Translations under genes and position numbers: made by a program | From: Campylobacterota bacterium | GTDB taxonomy: Bacteria; Campylobacterota; Campylobacteria; Campylobacterales; QNZT01 | NCBI GenBank assembly: GCA_022600175.1 | Contig: JAHZKW010000041.1 | Span: 1 to 43,407, forward strand | Direction of reading: 5' to 3' | DNA length: 43,407 nt | The notes under the pieces: generated by a model | Seen by the model: only the letters and a program-made list of their open reading frames with translations | What the model was told of the DNA's origin: nothing | The model's database searches: none | In this document: in pieces, positions 18,451 through 29,700 of the stretch | Position numbering within the stretch: position 1 is the stretch's first letter | How the letters are laid out: every line of letters begins with the position of its first letter

Positions 18451-20166
18451 ATGAGAGAAGCATTTATCCAATCTATCTATGCACAAAATAGTACGACTAT
18501 CGGTAGAGAAACCCTCTACCAAACACTTTCACAAGAAGAGTCCCATCAATGGGAAGGGATTTCAAACACAGATATTACCAATTGGATCACGGTATTTGAA
18601 AATATTGCGATTCAGTATCCAGAGAAAAATGTCATTATTGAAACCCAAACTAACCAAACCTATAGCTATCAAGCACTCAATGAAGCAGGCAATAAAGTAG
18701 CAAACTTTCTACAAAATCATACAGGTGAAAAATATATCGGTCTAAACTTCCCAAACTCATTTCTCTTTTTAGCAGCCCTTATTGGGATCAATAAAGCGGG
18801 ATGTACAGCGATCCTTTTTAACAATCGTGAACCTGCTAATCGATTAAAGACTTTGGCACAAAAAAATCAAATTAAAATCGTATTAGGCAATGAGATTGAG
18901 GGATTAATAGATCATGATATCCATCACATTCTATCAAATAGCAGTGCTCAAAAATACACAAATCCACATGCTAACGCACTTGAAGATCCTGCCTTTGTAA
19001 TCTTTACCAGTGGGACAAGCGGACCGAGTAAACCAGCTTTATTTAGCCATCGTCGTATGATAGGTGCAGGCATCGCATGGAGTCTTCGTACCGCTATGGA
19101 GAGTGAGGATCGTTGTTATATCCCACTTCCTCTTTACCATGGTAATGCCTTGGCAGTTGCTTTTTCAAGTGTGATTACCGCAGGTGCTACGGCAGTCATT
19201 CGTCCTAAGTTTTCAGTTTCTAGCTTTTTTGAAGATATCAATACTTACCGATGTAGCCATATGGTCTATATTGGAGAACTTTGGCGTTATCTTATCACCT
19301 CAGACAATCATACCTCAAACCCTAACAAATACCTCAAAGTCATCTTTGGAAATGGACTCAATAAATCACTATGGCAGAGAGTAATTAAACGTTATGAGAT
19401 CCAACATGTGGTCGAACATTTTGGTGCAACAGAGATGCCTGCAGGTGCACTGACAAACTGGATGAATATTGCTGGTTTTTGTGGCTATATACCACCCTCT
19501 ATCGACACCTCTAAAGAGATGATGCTTGTCGATGAACATGATCGGGAAGTAGGTTTTAATCAAAATGGAGAAGCACTCTTTTTAGTAGAGAGTGGAAAAT
19601 ATCAAGGCTATCTTGATCCCACACTCGATAATACAAAAGTAACACCTAATCTTAGAACCCATGGAGACCTCTGGTGGCGTTCGGGAGATCTTTTAAAACG
19701 AGATAGTGAGGGGTTTTATACTTTTATCGAAAGGTTAGGTGATAGCTATCGCTTTAAAGGTGAAAATGTCGCCTGTGCAGATGTTGAAGAGGCGATTAGA
19801 GAGATAGGAGGATATCAGGAAGTGGTCGTTTACGGTATCACATTGCCACATATTGATGGAAAAATTGGTATGGCTTCCTTAGTACCTCATTATGGTAGCG
19901 TTGATCTCCCAAAACTCTATAGGTACTTACAAGCTAAACTTGCTTCCTATGCCCTCCCCTATATCATCAAGATAGAGAGAGAAAAGCACCAAACCACCTC
20001 TACGCTTAAAATCCAAAAAACAAAACTCTCAAAAGAGGGTATCCGAGGGTATAGCTCAGGAAACTATTACATTTTATATGATGATTGTTATACTCCTTTA
20101 GACCAAAATATGTATGAAAAAATAATACATGGAGAGATCCTTTTAGGTACAAGGAGTAAAAAGTGA
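18451..20166 (+). CDS. FATP-type acyl-CoA synthetase (AMP-binding enzyme)
   Basis: 571 residues. The adenylate-forming P-loop is FTSGTSGPSKPALFSH (about residues 185-200). Later core motifs are FGATEMPAG, GDLWWRSGDLL and the hinge region ERLGDSYRFKGENVA. PLYHGNALAV, RPKFSVSSFFEDI and YIGELWRYL match the fatty-acid transport protein/very-long-chain acyl-CoA synthetase subgroup rather than FadD. It activates a carboxylic acid, probably a fatty acid, with ATP and CoA. The real acceptor and substrate are not evident. No strong ribosome site was seen before ATG 18451. It starts 30 bp after dxs and overlaps the next gene by 4 bp (GTGA), forming a three-gene coupled unit. Confidence 0.85.
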   Translation: MREAFIQSIYAQNSTTIGRETLYQTLSQEESHQWEGISNTDITNWITVFENIAIQYPEKNVIIETQTNQTYSYQALNEAGNKVANFLQNHTGEKYIGLNFPNSFLFLAALIGINKAGCTAILFNNREPANRLKTLAQKNQIKIVLGNEIEGLIDHDIHHILSNSSAQKYTNPHANALEDPAFVIFTSGTSGPSKPALFSHRRMIGAGIAWSLRTAMESEDRCYIPLPLYHGNALAVAFSSVITAGATAVIRPKFSVSSFFEDINTYRCSHMVYIGELWRYLITSDNHTSNPNKYLKVIFGNGLNKSLWQRVIKRYEIQHVVEHFGATEMPAGALTNWMNIAGFCGYIPPSIDTSKEMMLVDEHDREVGFNQNGEALFLVESGKYQGYLDPTLDNTKVTPNLRTHGDLWWRSGDLLKRDSEGFYTFIERLGDSYRFKGENVACADVEEAIREIGGYQEVVVYGITLPHIDGKIGMASLVPHYGSVDLPKLYRYLQAKLASYALPYIIKIEREKHQTTSTLKIQKTKLSKEGIRGYSSGNYYILYDDCYTPLDQNMYEKIIHGEILLGTRSKK

Positions 20167-20912
20167 GAGTTGCCGCAACAAGACTGCATACAAGCAATGA
20201 AAGTATCCCTATTGATCTTGAAAAATTAACACATTGGTGTGAACATGTACTCCACTATTGCGATCTTTTAATTGTGGTCGTAGATCAACGCTATTTTGAT
20301 ACAGCAGGTAAGATGTTGATGAGTTTTGGTGAAAAAATCAAAGTCTTTCATATCCACCCATGGATCAGTTATACGCAACCTCTTAATATGCTCGTCGAAA
20401 AGGCCCTCTCAGTAGGCGCAAAAGAGCTTCTGTTTCAAAGTATTGAAGTGGAAATTTCGATAGAAGATATGCTCACTTTGGAGCGTTACTTAGATGAGGA
20501 TACTTTAGTAGTGGGGGCTAAACTACTTGACCGTCATGGACACCAAGATGAAGTCTGTACCATAGATGGTTGGACCACACCATGGAACACACTTGCCCTG
20601 TGGAATATCAATAAGTTGGGATTGACAGGTTTTTTAAGTATCTCAAGCGGTAATCTACCTCAAATCCCTGGTGGCGTTGAAGAGGTTGTAACAATTTCAC
20701 TACTACAACACTTAAAACCCCAACAGATGCAAGCAAAGATCATCGACCTACCAAGTGTCATATGGCAGACGCAATGGGCCTGTGAAGATCGTGAAAAGTA
20801 TCATGAACAGAAGATGGCATCTAAAGATGAACGCTCACAAATACAACTCAAAGCACTTGGTATCCAAGCAGGTACTGTACACATGATAAATACAACAAAA
20901 GGACGTATATGA
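20163..20912 (+). CDS. Unrecognised protein with a GT-A (glycosyltransferase 2)-like look
   Basis: 249 residues, from GTG 20163 overlapping the previous stop. I do not recognise the family. The first 150 residues alternate strands and helices like a GT-A fold: CDLLIVVVD; then PLNMLVEKALSVGAKELLFQ, which resembles the acceptor-helix and DXD approach of family 2 glycosyltransferases. The expected DXD position reads SIEVEIS, so a metal-binding DXD is not evident. GGVEEVVTISLLQ lies near residue 178. The C-terminal 50 residues are charged and helical. No membrane segment or signal peptide is apparent. It lies between an acyl-CoA synthetase and a sugar-dehydrogenase-like gene with 4-bp overlaps on both sides, so it probably works with them on a glycosylated or activated-sugar product. 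This is inference only. Confidence 0.6.
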   Translation: MRVAATRLHTSNESIPIDLEKLTHWCEHVLHYCDLLIVVVDQRYFDTAGKMLMSFGEKIKVFHIHPWISYTQPLNMLVEKALSVGAKELLFQSIEVEISIEDMLTLERYLDEDTLVVGAKLLDRHGHQDEVCTIDGWTTPWNTLALWNINKLGLTGFLSISSGNLPQIPGGVEEVVTISLLQHLKPQQMQAKIIDLPSVIWQTQWACEDREKYHEQKMASKDERSQIQLKALGIQAGTVHMINTTKGRI

Positions 20913-22108
20913 TTGATGTACTGGTTATAGGCATAGGAGAGTATGTTACAGGACTCTCTGGTGATGATGCAGCCAACTCTGATAAAAGTTTTGGTGTTAT
21001 TGCCCTGACACTTTTTGATCTTAGAGATCGTGGTTTCATAGGAGAGATCAAACTTGCTGGACGTAACAGTAAACGTTTTAATTTCATAGAGAAACATTTT
21101 GAGACTAATCTTAAAGCAGCCTACCCAACACTTAATACCTCTTTTACAGCCTACCCCAAAACAGAAAAAATTGATCCTTATGCTTACAAAGAGGCACTGA
21201 AAACATTACCTAAAGGCTCAGCTGTACTTATTTTTACACCTGATGATATCCATTATGAGATGACAAAAGATGCACTTGAAGCGGGAATGCATGTGCTCGT
21301 TGCTAAACCTCTAGTCAAAACCATGCAAGAACACCTCACTTTAGAGAAGATTGCCCATGAAAAAGAGCTTTTGTTGATGCTTGAAGTCCATAAACGCTTT
21401 GATCCTATCTATGCAGATGCTGTGGATCAAATGAAAACTTTTGGACACTTTAGCTTTATGACTAGTTACATGAGCCAACCTAAGAGTCAACTTGATACCT
21501 TTGCTTCTTGGGCGGGTCTCTCGAGTGATATAAGCTACTATTTAAACGCTCACCATATAGATCTGCTCTGTTGGGCGATTCAAAAAGAGGCAAAACCGTG
21601 CTCTGTATATGCAACAAAAGCAACAGGTGTTGCAGATAAAAAACTGCAACGAGAGGTTGAAGATACAATCACACTCACGGTACAATGGCAAAATAGTGAT
21701 GGAAGTCTAGGAACTAGTATCCATACCGCTTCTTGGATCGCACCTCCTTCTGATGTACACTCCCAACAACGTTTTTTTTACATGGGACAAAAAGGAGAGA
21801 TCAATATAGACCAAGCACATCGTGGATATACACTCTCCAGCGATAGCAGTAGTTTTAAAAGTGCCAATCCTCTTTTTATGAAATATACCCCTCGTGAAGG
21901 TAAATTTGCAGGTCAAGAGAGCTATGGATATAAGAGTATTGCCACTTTTATCGAAGCAGCTATCACACTGAAACAAGATCCCAAAAAATTAACATGCTTT
22001 AATGAAAAATTACCCACAATCGCAAATACACAACTCGTCACTCAGATCTTAGAAGCGGGTCGTGAAAGTTTAGATACGCAAAAAGTGATCTATCTACAGA
22101 CCACGTAA
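20909..22108 (+). CDS. Gfo/Idh/MocA-family NAD(P)-dependent oxidoreductase
   Basis: 399 residues, ATGA overlap with the gene before. The N-terminal Rossmann start is unusual: VIGIGEYVTGLSGDDAANSD in place of the plain GxGxxG loop, with an insertion before SFGVIALTLFDLRDRG. The family's EKP motif appears as AKPL (VLVAKPLVKT) near residue 133. EVHKRFDP and YLNAHHIDLLCW follow, giving the histidine/aspartate pair expected in the active site. Enzymes of this superfamily oxidise or reduce sugars, inositols or related polyols. The substrate here is unknown. Its 3' end overlaps the convergent FAD oxidase by 15 bp. Confidence 0.85.
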   Translation: MIDVLVIGIGEYVTGLSGDDAANSDKSFGVIALTLFDLRDRGFIGEIKLAGRNSKRFNFIEKHFETNLKAAYPTLNTSFTAYPKTEKIDPYAYKEALKTLPKGSAVLIFTPDDIHYEMTKDALEAGMHVLVAKPLVKTMQEHLTLEKIAHEKELLLMLEVHKRFDPIYADAVDQMKTFGHFSFMTSYMSQPKSQLDTFASWAGLSSDISYYLNAHHIDLLCWAIQKEAKPCSVYATKATGVADKKLQREVEDTITLTVQWQNSDGSLGTSIHTASWIAPPSDVHSQQRFFYMGQKGEINIDQAHRGYTLSSDSSSFKSANPLFMKYTPREGKFAGQESYGYKSIATFIEAAITLKQDPKKLTCFNEKLPTIANTQLVTQILEAGRESLDTQKVIYLQTT

Positions 22109-23413
22109 GCGTTTGGAGAAACTGTTGCTAAAGATTTTATTAGGGTCATTTTCATCGACAAACTGCCAAAATTCATCCCATTTTGGATAGTTTTGACGAA
22201 AATCTTCTGTTGTAATTCTAAACTGTTTTCCCCAGTGTGGTTTCCCTTGGTACTCTAACAAAATCGCATCTACTTCACTAAAATAGCGAAAATACTCTGG
22301 TTTCTTACGTAGAGGAAAATGGATTTTAGTCCCAATAAAACAGCTGTCTTTGCCTTGTGTAGGACTCATCCAATAACTATCAGCTTTCACAAAACGTACC
22401 TCTATCGGGGTATCGACATAGATCTTTTTTTGCTCTATCATGTCAATAATCTCTTGAAATACACGAAAAGTGTCTTTGATATCAAAGGCATACTCTACCA
22501 CATCTTGTTTAAGTACATGCGGTAAAAAGAAAGCCCAATGAGAAGGATAGATACTTTCACTCTTTTCAGGAATCAAGCGCTTGCTCATGAAACGATTTAC
22601 GGCGGGAATAAGGCTACGTTTAAAAGAGGCACCAAATAAGATAAGCTCATGTAAAAAGTTGTTGATCAAAACACCTGTTGTAAAGTAAGTCATAAACTTT
22701 TTAAAAGCACTTGAACTCTCTTTGGTGGTTCTATTTCCAAGCCAAACCATAAAGTCTGAGGTATGCGGAATCCAGATAAACTTAAAGTGATCATTCTCTT
22801 TTAACAGTGTCTCAAACTCTGCCTCGATCTCTTTAAAAGCCATCTTTTTCTCAATTACTTCAAGTTTAAAATAGGGCTCTACCTGAAGTGTAATACGGGT
22901 GACAATTCCAAGCATCCCTAGACTCACTGCATAAATATCAAACTCTGTATCTTCTTTGTGAATGACTTTTTTCTCTCCAGTGGGAGTAACCATCTCAAAG
23001 GAGACAACAAAAGAGCTAAATATCTGATAGTTTATCCCACTACCATGATACCCTGTAGCACAACTGCCCGCTATATTATCAAAGATATTGGTACCGAGGT
23101 TTGAAATTGAGAGTCCCTCTTCCTTTAAAAGCTTGATCAATTTAGGGGTACGCATACCTGCTTGAAAAGTAACTTGATTTTTTGATTTATCTATATGTTC
23201 GAGTCTATTAAACTTCTTGAGTGAAAGTTGTATACCATTTTCACCCGTACAAAAGATGTCATTATAGGAGTGTGCCGCACCTACAACTTTAATAGCTGTT
23301 TTATTAGCATTGCAGAGTTTGACGATATCGGTAATCTCTTCTAAACTTTCTGGATATAAGATATCTTTTGATTGACAACAAGTTGTTCTTGCCCAGTTTT
23401 TCCATCTCTTCAT
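22094..23413 (-). CDS. FAD-linked aldonolactone oxidase-like protein (ALO/GULO family)
   Basis: 439 residues. The N-terminal PCMH-type FAD domain contains GAAHSYND, where H48 matches the histidine that binds FAD covalently in many family members, followed by SNLGTNIFDNIAGSCATGYHGSG for the flavin pyrophosphate. The C-terminal domain ends with the ALO signature PHWGK, then NYPKWDEFW and DPNKIFSN. Relatives oxidise L-gulono-, L-galactono- or D-arabinono-1,4-lactone, or alditols. No signal peptide is apparent. It is convergent with the Gfo/Idh gene and begins 88 bp beyond the giant RTX gene on the same strand, so it could be read through from that unit. The substrate is not predictable from the sequence. 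Confidence 0.87.
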   Translation of the reverse strand: MKRWKNWARTTCCQSKDILYPESLEEITDIVKLCNANKTAIKVVGAAHSYNDIFCTGENGIQLSLKKFNRLEHIDKSKNQVTFQAGMRTPKLIKLLKEEGLSISNLGTNIFDNIAGSCATGYHGSGINYQIFSSFVVSFEMVTPTGEKKVIHKEDTEFDIYAVSLGMLGIVTRITLQVEPYFKLEVIEKKMAFKEIEAEFETLLKENDHFKFIWIPHTSDFMVWLGNRTTKESSSAFKKFMTYFTTGVLINNFLHELILFGASFKRSLIPAVNRFMSKRLIPEKSESIYPSHWAFFLPHVLKQDVVEYAFDIKDTFRVFQEIIDMIEQKKIYVDTPIEVRFVKADSYWMSPTQGKDSCFIGTKIHFPLRKKPEYFRYFSEVDAILLEYQGKPHWGKQFRITTEDFRQNYPKWDEFWQFVDENDPNKIFSNSFSKRLRGL

Positions 23414-23468
23414 GTTTGTCTCACTTTAAATAAGAGATATAGTACAAAATTATTGTTTTGCTTTTTCT

Positions 23469-23494
23469 CAAAATGGGAAATTTTTCCCACTTTG
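23469..23494 (-). terminator. Hairpin just after the giant RTX gene
   Basis: A 12-bp stem (arms 23469-23480 and 23483-23494, one G-T wobble, GGGAAA/TTTCCC core) starts 7 bp beyond the RTX stop codon. On the minus strand it is followed by TTTTGAG rather than a long T run, so it may be a weak terminator or a 3'-end stabiliser. It probably separates the RTX transcript at least partly from the oxidase gene downstream. Confidence 0.5.
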
Positions 23495-23501
23495 AAAATG
23501 G

Positions 23502-23740
23502 CTATGCATGCCAACCGTTAGATACGATATTCATCAACTGTGCATTTTCTTTTACATCATTGACACTATCAACCTCTATACCATTTTCACTAGCATAGGC
23601 ATTGATACTTTGTATAATTTGATTCATATCATCATTGGTGATATAGCTTCCATCCTCTAAAGCCACTTTTTCAACACCACTATTGGAATAGGATTGATAT
23701 TTCACGGTGATATCATCTCCTTCACCATAACTAATAATCA
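23502..23740 (-). other. C-terminal type I secretion signal region of the RTX protein
   Basis: The last 80 or so residues carry no nonapeptide. They have a pattern common at the end of large RTX adhesins: a helix (MNQIIQSINAYASENGI), an acidic linker and a hydrophobic end (LMNIVSNGWHA). This is the expected signal for an HlyB/HlyD/TolC-like exporter. Confidence 0.75.
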
Positions 23741-26700
23741 AGTCTCTACCTTCCATAAAGAGTGCAATATCTTCTTGGTTTACATCTTGTGCAAAGTATA
23801 TCGTGTCACTCTCTTTGCCATACTCATAGATCTTATCTGATCCATCCCCTTTAGTAAAATAGTAACTATCACTACCACGATCACCGATGAGGGTATCTCG
23901 ACCTTTTCCACCATCAAGCTTATCATCACCTTTGTAACCGTAAAGTCTGTCATTGCCCTCTAAACCGCTAAGACTATCAGCTTCATTTGAACCTCGTAGG
24001 GTGTTATTTCTATCATCTCCTTGGATCACTGCAGCTGCTTCAAGTGTATCAATGGTCTCTATGCTACCATCAGCAAAATGTACCTCTTCAATTTTATAAC
24101 GTGATTTATAGCTATACCAATTTTCTATGGTAAGACTATTGTTTTCGTCAATTTTCAAAATCATATCATTACGATCTCTAAGTACTTCTACACTACTTGG
24201 GTCAATGCCTTCACCCAAGACTATCTGATCACTATTGTCTGTTGCTCTGTCATAGTCATTAATACGATCATGTCCATCTCCTAGACTAAAGTGGTAAGTA
24301 TCATTTCCTCTACCTCCATCTAGGTAGTCATCACCTCTACCTCCGGTCAATTGATCTTCTCCTTGACTACCATAGAGTTTATCTCTACCTTCTCCACCCA
24401 TAAGCTGATCATTTCCATTATAACCGTAGAGTCTATCATTTCCACCAAAGCCATTGATTCTATCGTCATCATTGGAGCCACGAAGTGAATTGTTTCTCTC
24501 ATCTCCATTTATCATCACAAGTGATTCTATCGCTTCAAGTGAGAGGGTGTTACCATCAGAAAAAGCGACTGATTCTATTTTATAACGTCCAGTGGAACTG
24601 TACCAGTTATCAATGGTAACGCTATTATGAGCATCAAGCTTAAGGATGAGGTCATTTCTATCACGTAAAAATTCAATCTCGTTACTAGAAATTCCTTCTC
24701 CAAAGACAACTTGATCTCTATTATTACGATCTCTATCATAATCTCTTATCGTATCATGTCCATCACCAAAATTATAATAGTAGGTATCACTACCTCGATC
24801 ACCTCTTAAATAGTCATCTCCTTTTCCTCCAGTGAGTTGATCAGTACCGTCATCACCGTAAAGTTTGTCATTCCCTTCACCACCAAAGAGTTGATCATCT
24901 CCTCTATAACCATAAAGTCTATCGTTTCCTGCAAGACCATTGATGATATCAACTTCATTGGTTCCTCGAAGTCGATCTCTGCTCTCATCCCCAGTAATAG
25001 GATCATTATCAATGGTAAAGTTTATCGTTTTAGAGACAGTACCTCCGTTGCCATCGTCAATCACAATAACGGCACTATCATTTCCAACATAAGTACTCTC
25101 TACTCTGTAATTCCAGTTTCCATCTGTATCAACTTCAAGTACACCATGACTTGGATTTGTACTAATACTATAAGAGAGGCTATCACCTTCGATATCATTA
25201 GCGACAATCATACCACTTGCTTGAGTGGTGTCTTCTAAAAGAATTGTCTCATTTGTTAATGTAATAGTTGGTGCATCGTTAATACTGTTGACACTGAGTT
25301 CTACGGTTGATGTCGCTGTTGCACCATGACTATCTGTGATGCTATAGTCAAAACTGTCACTACCAAAGTAGTTCGCATCAGGGGTGTAAATGACTTCACC
25401 TTCATCAGTAATAGTGAGTGAACCATGCAGTGGATTTGCTGTGATACTTTCAAGGTTTAAGGTATCCCCATCAATATCTCTATCATTGGCTAATAGATCT
25501 ATGGTTACACTGTTATCTTCATCTAGTGTTATTGTATCAATGGTTGCAACAGGTCTATCATTGGTGCCTGTAATGGTAATGGTCAATGATTGTGTATCGG
25601 TAGCATCATGTTCATCTGTCACTGTAATCGGTATACTGAGGGTTTGTACTTCATCTTGCGCTAAAGATTGGTAAGCAGAATTTGATGGATCAAAACTGTA
25701 ATTTCCATCACGCTCCAATGTAAAGCCTGCAATAGTTGCTAATGTGGTAAATGTCAGTGTCGCATTGTGATCAATATCTTTTGCAGTGACAACTCCTGTG
25801 ATAAGTGCACTATCTTCCAACACACTTTGTCCTGGTATTATCTCTATCATTGGTCTATCGTTACTACCTGTAATAGTTACAGAAATAGTTGAAGTTGCAG
25901 TAGCTCCTGCACTATCTTCGATCGTATACGTAAGTGCAACTATTTCACGTTCACCTACAGCTAAGTGATCAAAATCACTACCGGTATTAAATGTCACTTG
26001 ATCATTTTCAAATGAGACACTTCCTTTACCTAAAGGCGCTGTTACTGTTGTGACACTGAGAATATCACCACTATCGACATCTGTATCATTAGCAAGAAGC
26101 ATATCTACACCTATGACTAAAGTAGCATTTTCATTGACATTTGCACTATCTTCTTCTGCTATTGGAGTGTCATTGACTGCTTCGATAGTAAAAGTCAATG
26201 TGGCTGTATCACTGAGTCCATCTTGGTTGCTCACTTGTACTACGATAGTATCTGTACCGTTATAGTTGGCATGTGGTGTGTAGGTATAATTTCCTTCGTC
26301 ATCGATGTTTAAGTTGGCATTTTCAGAGCTATTAAGTACTTCATACACTAAACCTTCTGTATTTCCAGTAATATTAAAGAGACCTTCAAGACTACTATCT
26401 TCTTGCAGTGTGAGGTTGAGATCTTCTATGATTGGTTTGTTATTTGATGGAAGTATCATGGTACTTCCGTCATAAAACTCTATATTTTCAACTTCAAAAC
26501 CTTTGATATACTGGTTTTCGATTCTAATAACATCACTGAGTTCAGCTAAAGTTTTGTCCCCTTCTTTAAGACCTATCAAGAGATCATATCCATCTTTTTG
26601 GACAATTAGATCATCATTTGTAATCCCTTCTCCTAATATAAGTGCATCATTCCCCGAAGACTCAATAACTAAATCTTTACCATCTCCTCGATTATAGATA

Positions 26701-29700
26701 TAGTAATCATCACCACTTTCACCATAGAGTGAATCATCTCCTTTACCACCTTCAAGAGAGTCATCTCCTTCACCAGCAAGTAAAAGGTCATCTCCTGCTT
26801 CCCCTTTTAAGAAGTCATTTCCACCTAAACCTTCTAACTTTTCTTCACCTGTACTACCATAAAGGATATCACGATAATCTCCACCAACAAGTGCTCCATT
26901 TTCATCTAAAACACGTGCTGTTAACTCTTGACCTTCTTTGGTTTCAAGTAAAAGGTTATAGATAGATTCTCTCTCTAGTATACTTCCATCAGCAAAAGTG
27001 ATCTTCTCTATCAATCCACTCTCGTCAAACCAATGATGCAACATCACTTTATCGTCTAGATCACCTAAAGCCGTGGTACTCTCCACACTCTCTTTTAGAC
27101 CGATAATAAGACCATTGTTACTCTTATCCCATTTGACGATAAGATGCGCTTGTGTAATACCCTCACCAAACTTCAGTGTATCAACACCATCCCCTTTATC
27201 GTCAATCTCCATGATCCCATCACCTACACGGTAAAGGTAGGTATCATCCCCCTCCTCACCTGATAAAATACCCTCAAAAGAGGCATTTAAAGTGTCATTG
27301 GTAGTAATCGTATCTAGTGCATCATAGACAAATCCAATATCTCTCACAATTCCATCACCATCAACACTACTATAATTTGTTTCATTAATAATGATATTTC
27401 CATTTTCACGCATCTGTTCAAATGTCACACCATCTTCTCTATCAAGGTGAATAGCCGTTACGGAGCTAAGTTGAATATTAGTAAGTTCGCCTGATTCACT
27501 CTTACCGTTTTGATTTTTATCTTGCCACAACAAAAGATCTCCAAAAGCATCATCTTTACTATCAATCACTCTATCACCATTACTATCGTACTGTGCTAAT
27601 GCTTCATAGCCATCTTGTGCTAATGTCCCATCTGGAAGTTGTGTATACTCTCCAAATATCTCACTACCATCATTGATCTTACCATCTTGGTTGATGTCTA
27701 CTACAAGTTGCGCATCACCTTTTTCCAGCCAAGCGGTATGTTCTCTATTTCCATCCCCGTCATAATCAAAATAAGCTGAAGAGTTTTGTAAAGAAGTCGA
27801 AGTTATTTCATTTCCATTAAGATCAAGAACTAAAGGGAGTGCAACGTCATTTTGGACATTAAATGTCAAAGTATGGATTAAGCTACCACCCTGCCCATCA
27901 TCTAACAAGATATTTACCTCTTCAAGACCAACATGACCATTGGAGGTATAAGTCCAGCTTCCATCGGTATCTATTTCAAAATCACCATAAATGGTTGACT
28001 GATCTACTCTATAAGTAAATGTATTTTGATCAGCATCTTGTAGATAGTTTAAGCTTCCTTCATAATTTCTATAATTTGCGATGGTATAACTCGTATAAGG
28101 ATTGGCACGATTCTCTCCTACTTTTTCTCCCATACTGTTAAATTGCTGTAGATAAACACCACTCTCTGAACCATCTTGTCCCTCAGAACTCCATGTGACA
28201 GTATATCCTCCATCACTCAAAGCTATAATATTGAGATCATCCTTATAGTCAAGCATATAAGTATTTACGACAATCTCTTCCGTAACGCGTCTACCATTGG
28301 CATCAAATTGCTGTAGATTAATATTATCACTTGAACTCCAAACAACAACATACCCACCATTAGTCAACGCTGCGATACTTGGTAGATCTTGATATCCTAT
28401 TGTCGTACTATTTACTTGTACCTCTGAACCTACTTTTTCACCATCAATATTAAATTGCTGTAGATAAACACCTGAAGCATTTCCATCTTGCCCATTACCA
28501 GACACCCATGTCACGACATAGTTACCATTTTCCAATGCTGTAATCTCTGCATCTCTTTGATAACCTTGTGTAAAGCTATTAGCCTGTATTTCATCACCTA
28601 TTTTATTTCCACTACTATCAAATCTTTGAAGATAAATACCAGTAGCATCACCATCTTGTCCTGATGATCTATCACCTGATTCCCAAACGACTATATAGCT
28701 TCCATCACTTAAAGTTGTGATTTTAGGATTTTGTTGTGATCCTTCAGTATAGCTGTTGACTTGTATTTCATCGCCTACTTTATTTGAGTTTGCATCAAAA
28801 TGTTGTAAATATACACCACTGGATGAACCATCTTGTCCAGTACTACCATAGTAACCTGTATTGCCCGAATCCCAAACAATAGCAAAATTATTATTTTCTA
28901 AAACAACTATTTGTGCATGCATTTGGTTATCATTGGTATAACTATTGACTTCTACTTCTTCACCTATTCTGTTTCCACTATTATCAAACTGTTGTAGATA
29001 AATATTACTACCGTTACTTGCACTTTCACCATTATCTAAGATCGGTAGTGCTTCCCAAGTAACCACATAACCGTTATCACTCAGTGATGTAACTGTGATA
29101 TTATTGCCAAACCTTGTTTCAAAACTGGCAACTTCTATAACCTCTCCTACTTTAACACCACTGCTATTAAAATGTTGGAGTAATACCTTATCATCCTTAC
29201 CCCACTCTTCACGATCCCCCCAAACAGCTACATATCCTCCATCATTCAATGCAGTAATAACTGGTGCTTCTTGATTACCCTTAGTACTTGAATTAACGCG
29301 CTGTTCTTCTCCTACTTTATCTCCTGATATCGTATATTGTTGGAGATATACACCACCTTCAGAACCATCTTGTTCATAAGACTCCCAGGTAACAACATAT
29401 CCACCATCAATTAATGATGTGATTTTTGAATTACCTTGGTAGCCATTCGCAAAACTATTTACTTGTGTTTCGTAGACTTGAGGAAGTATTTCTATATTAT
29501 AAGATACACCTGTACCATTGATTGTTACTACAATATCATTCACCGAAAAGCCTGCTTCACTTTTCACCTGAAAAGTTTCTGTTTTACTCTCTCCATCACC
29601 TAAGACGGATGACTTTAAGGCATAAGTCCAGTTTCCATCGCTCGCAATATTAAATGTTCCATACAGTCCTTCTATATTTTCTTGTGCTTGCACTCCACTA

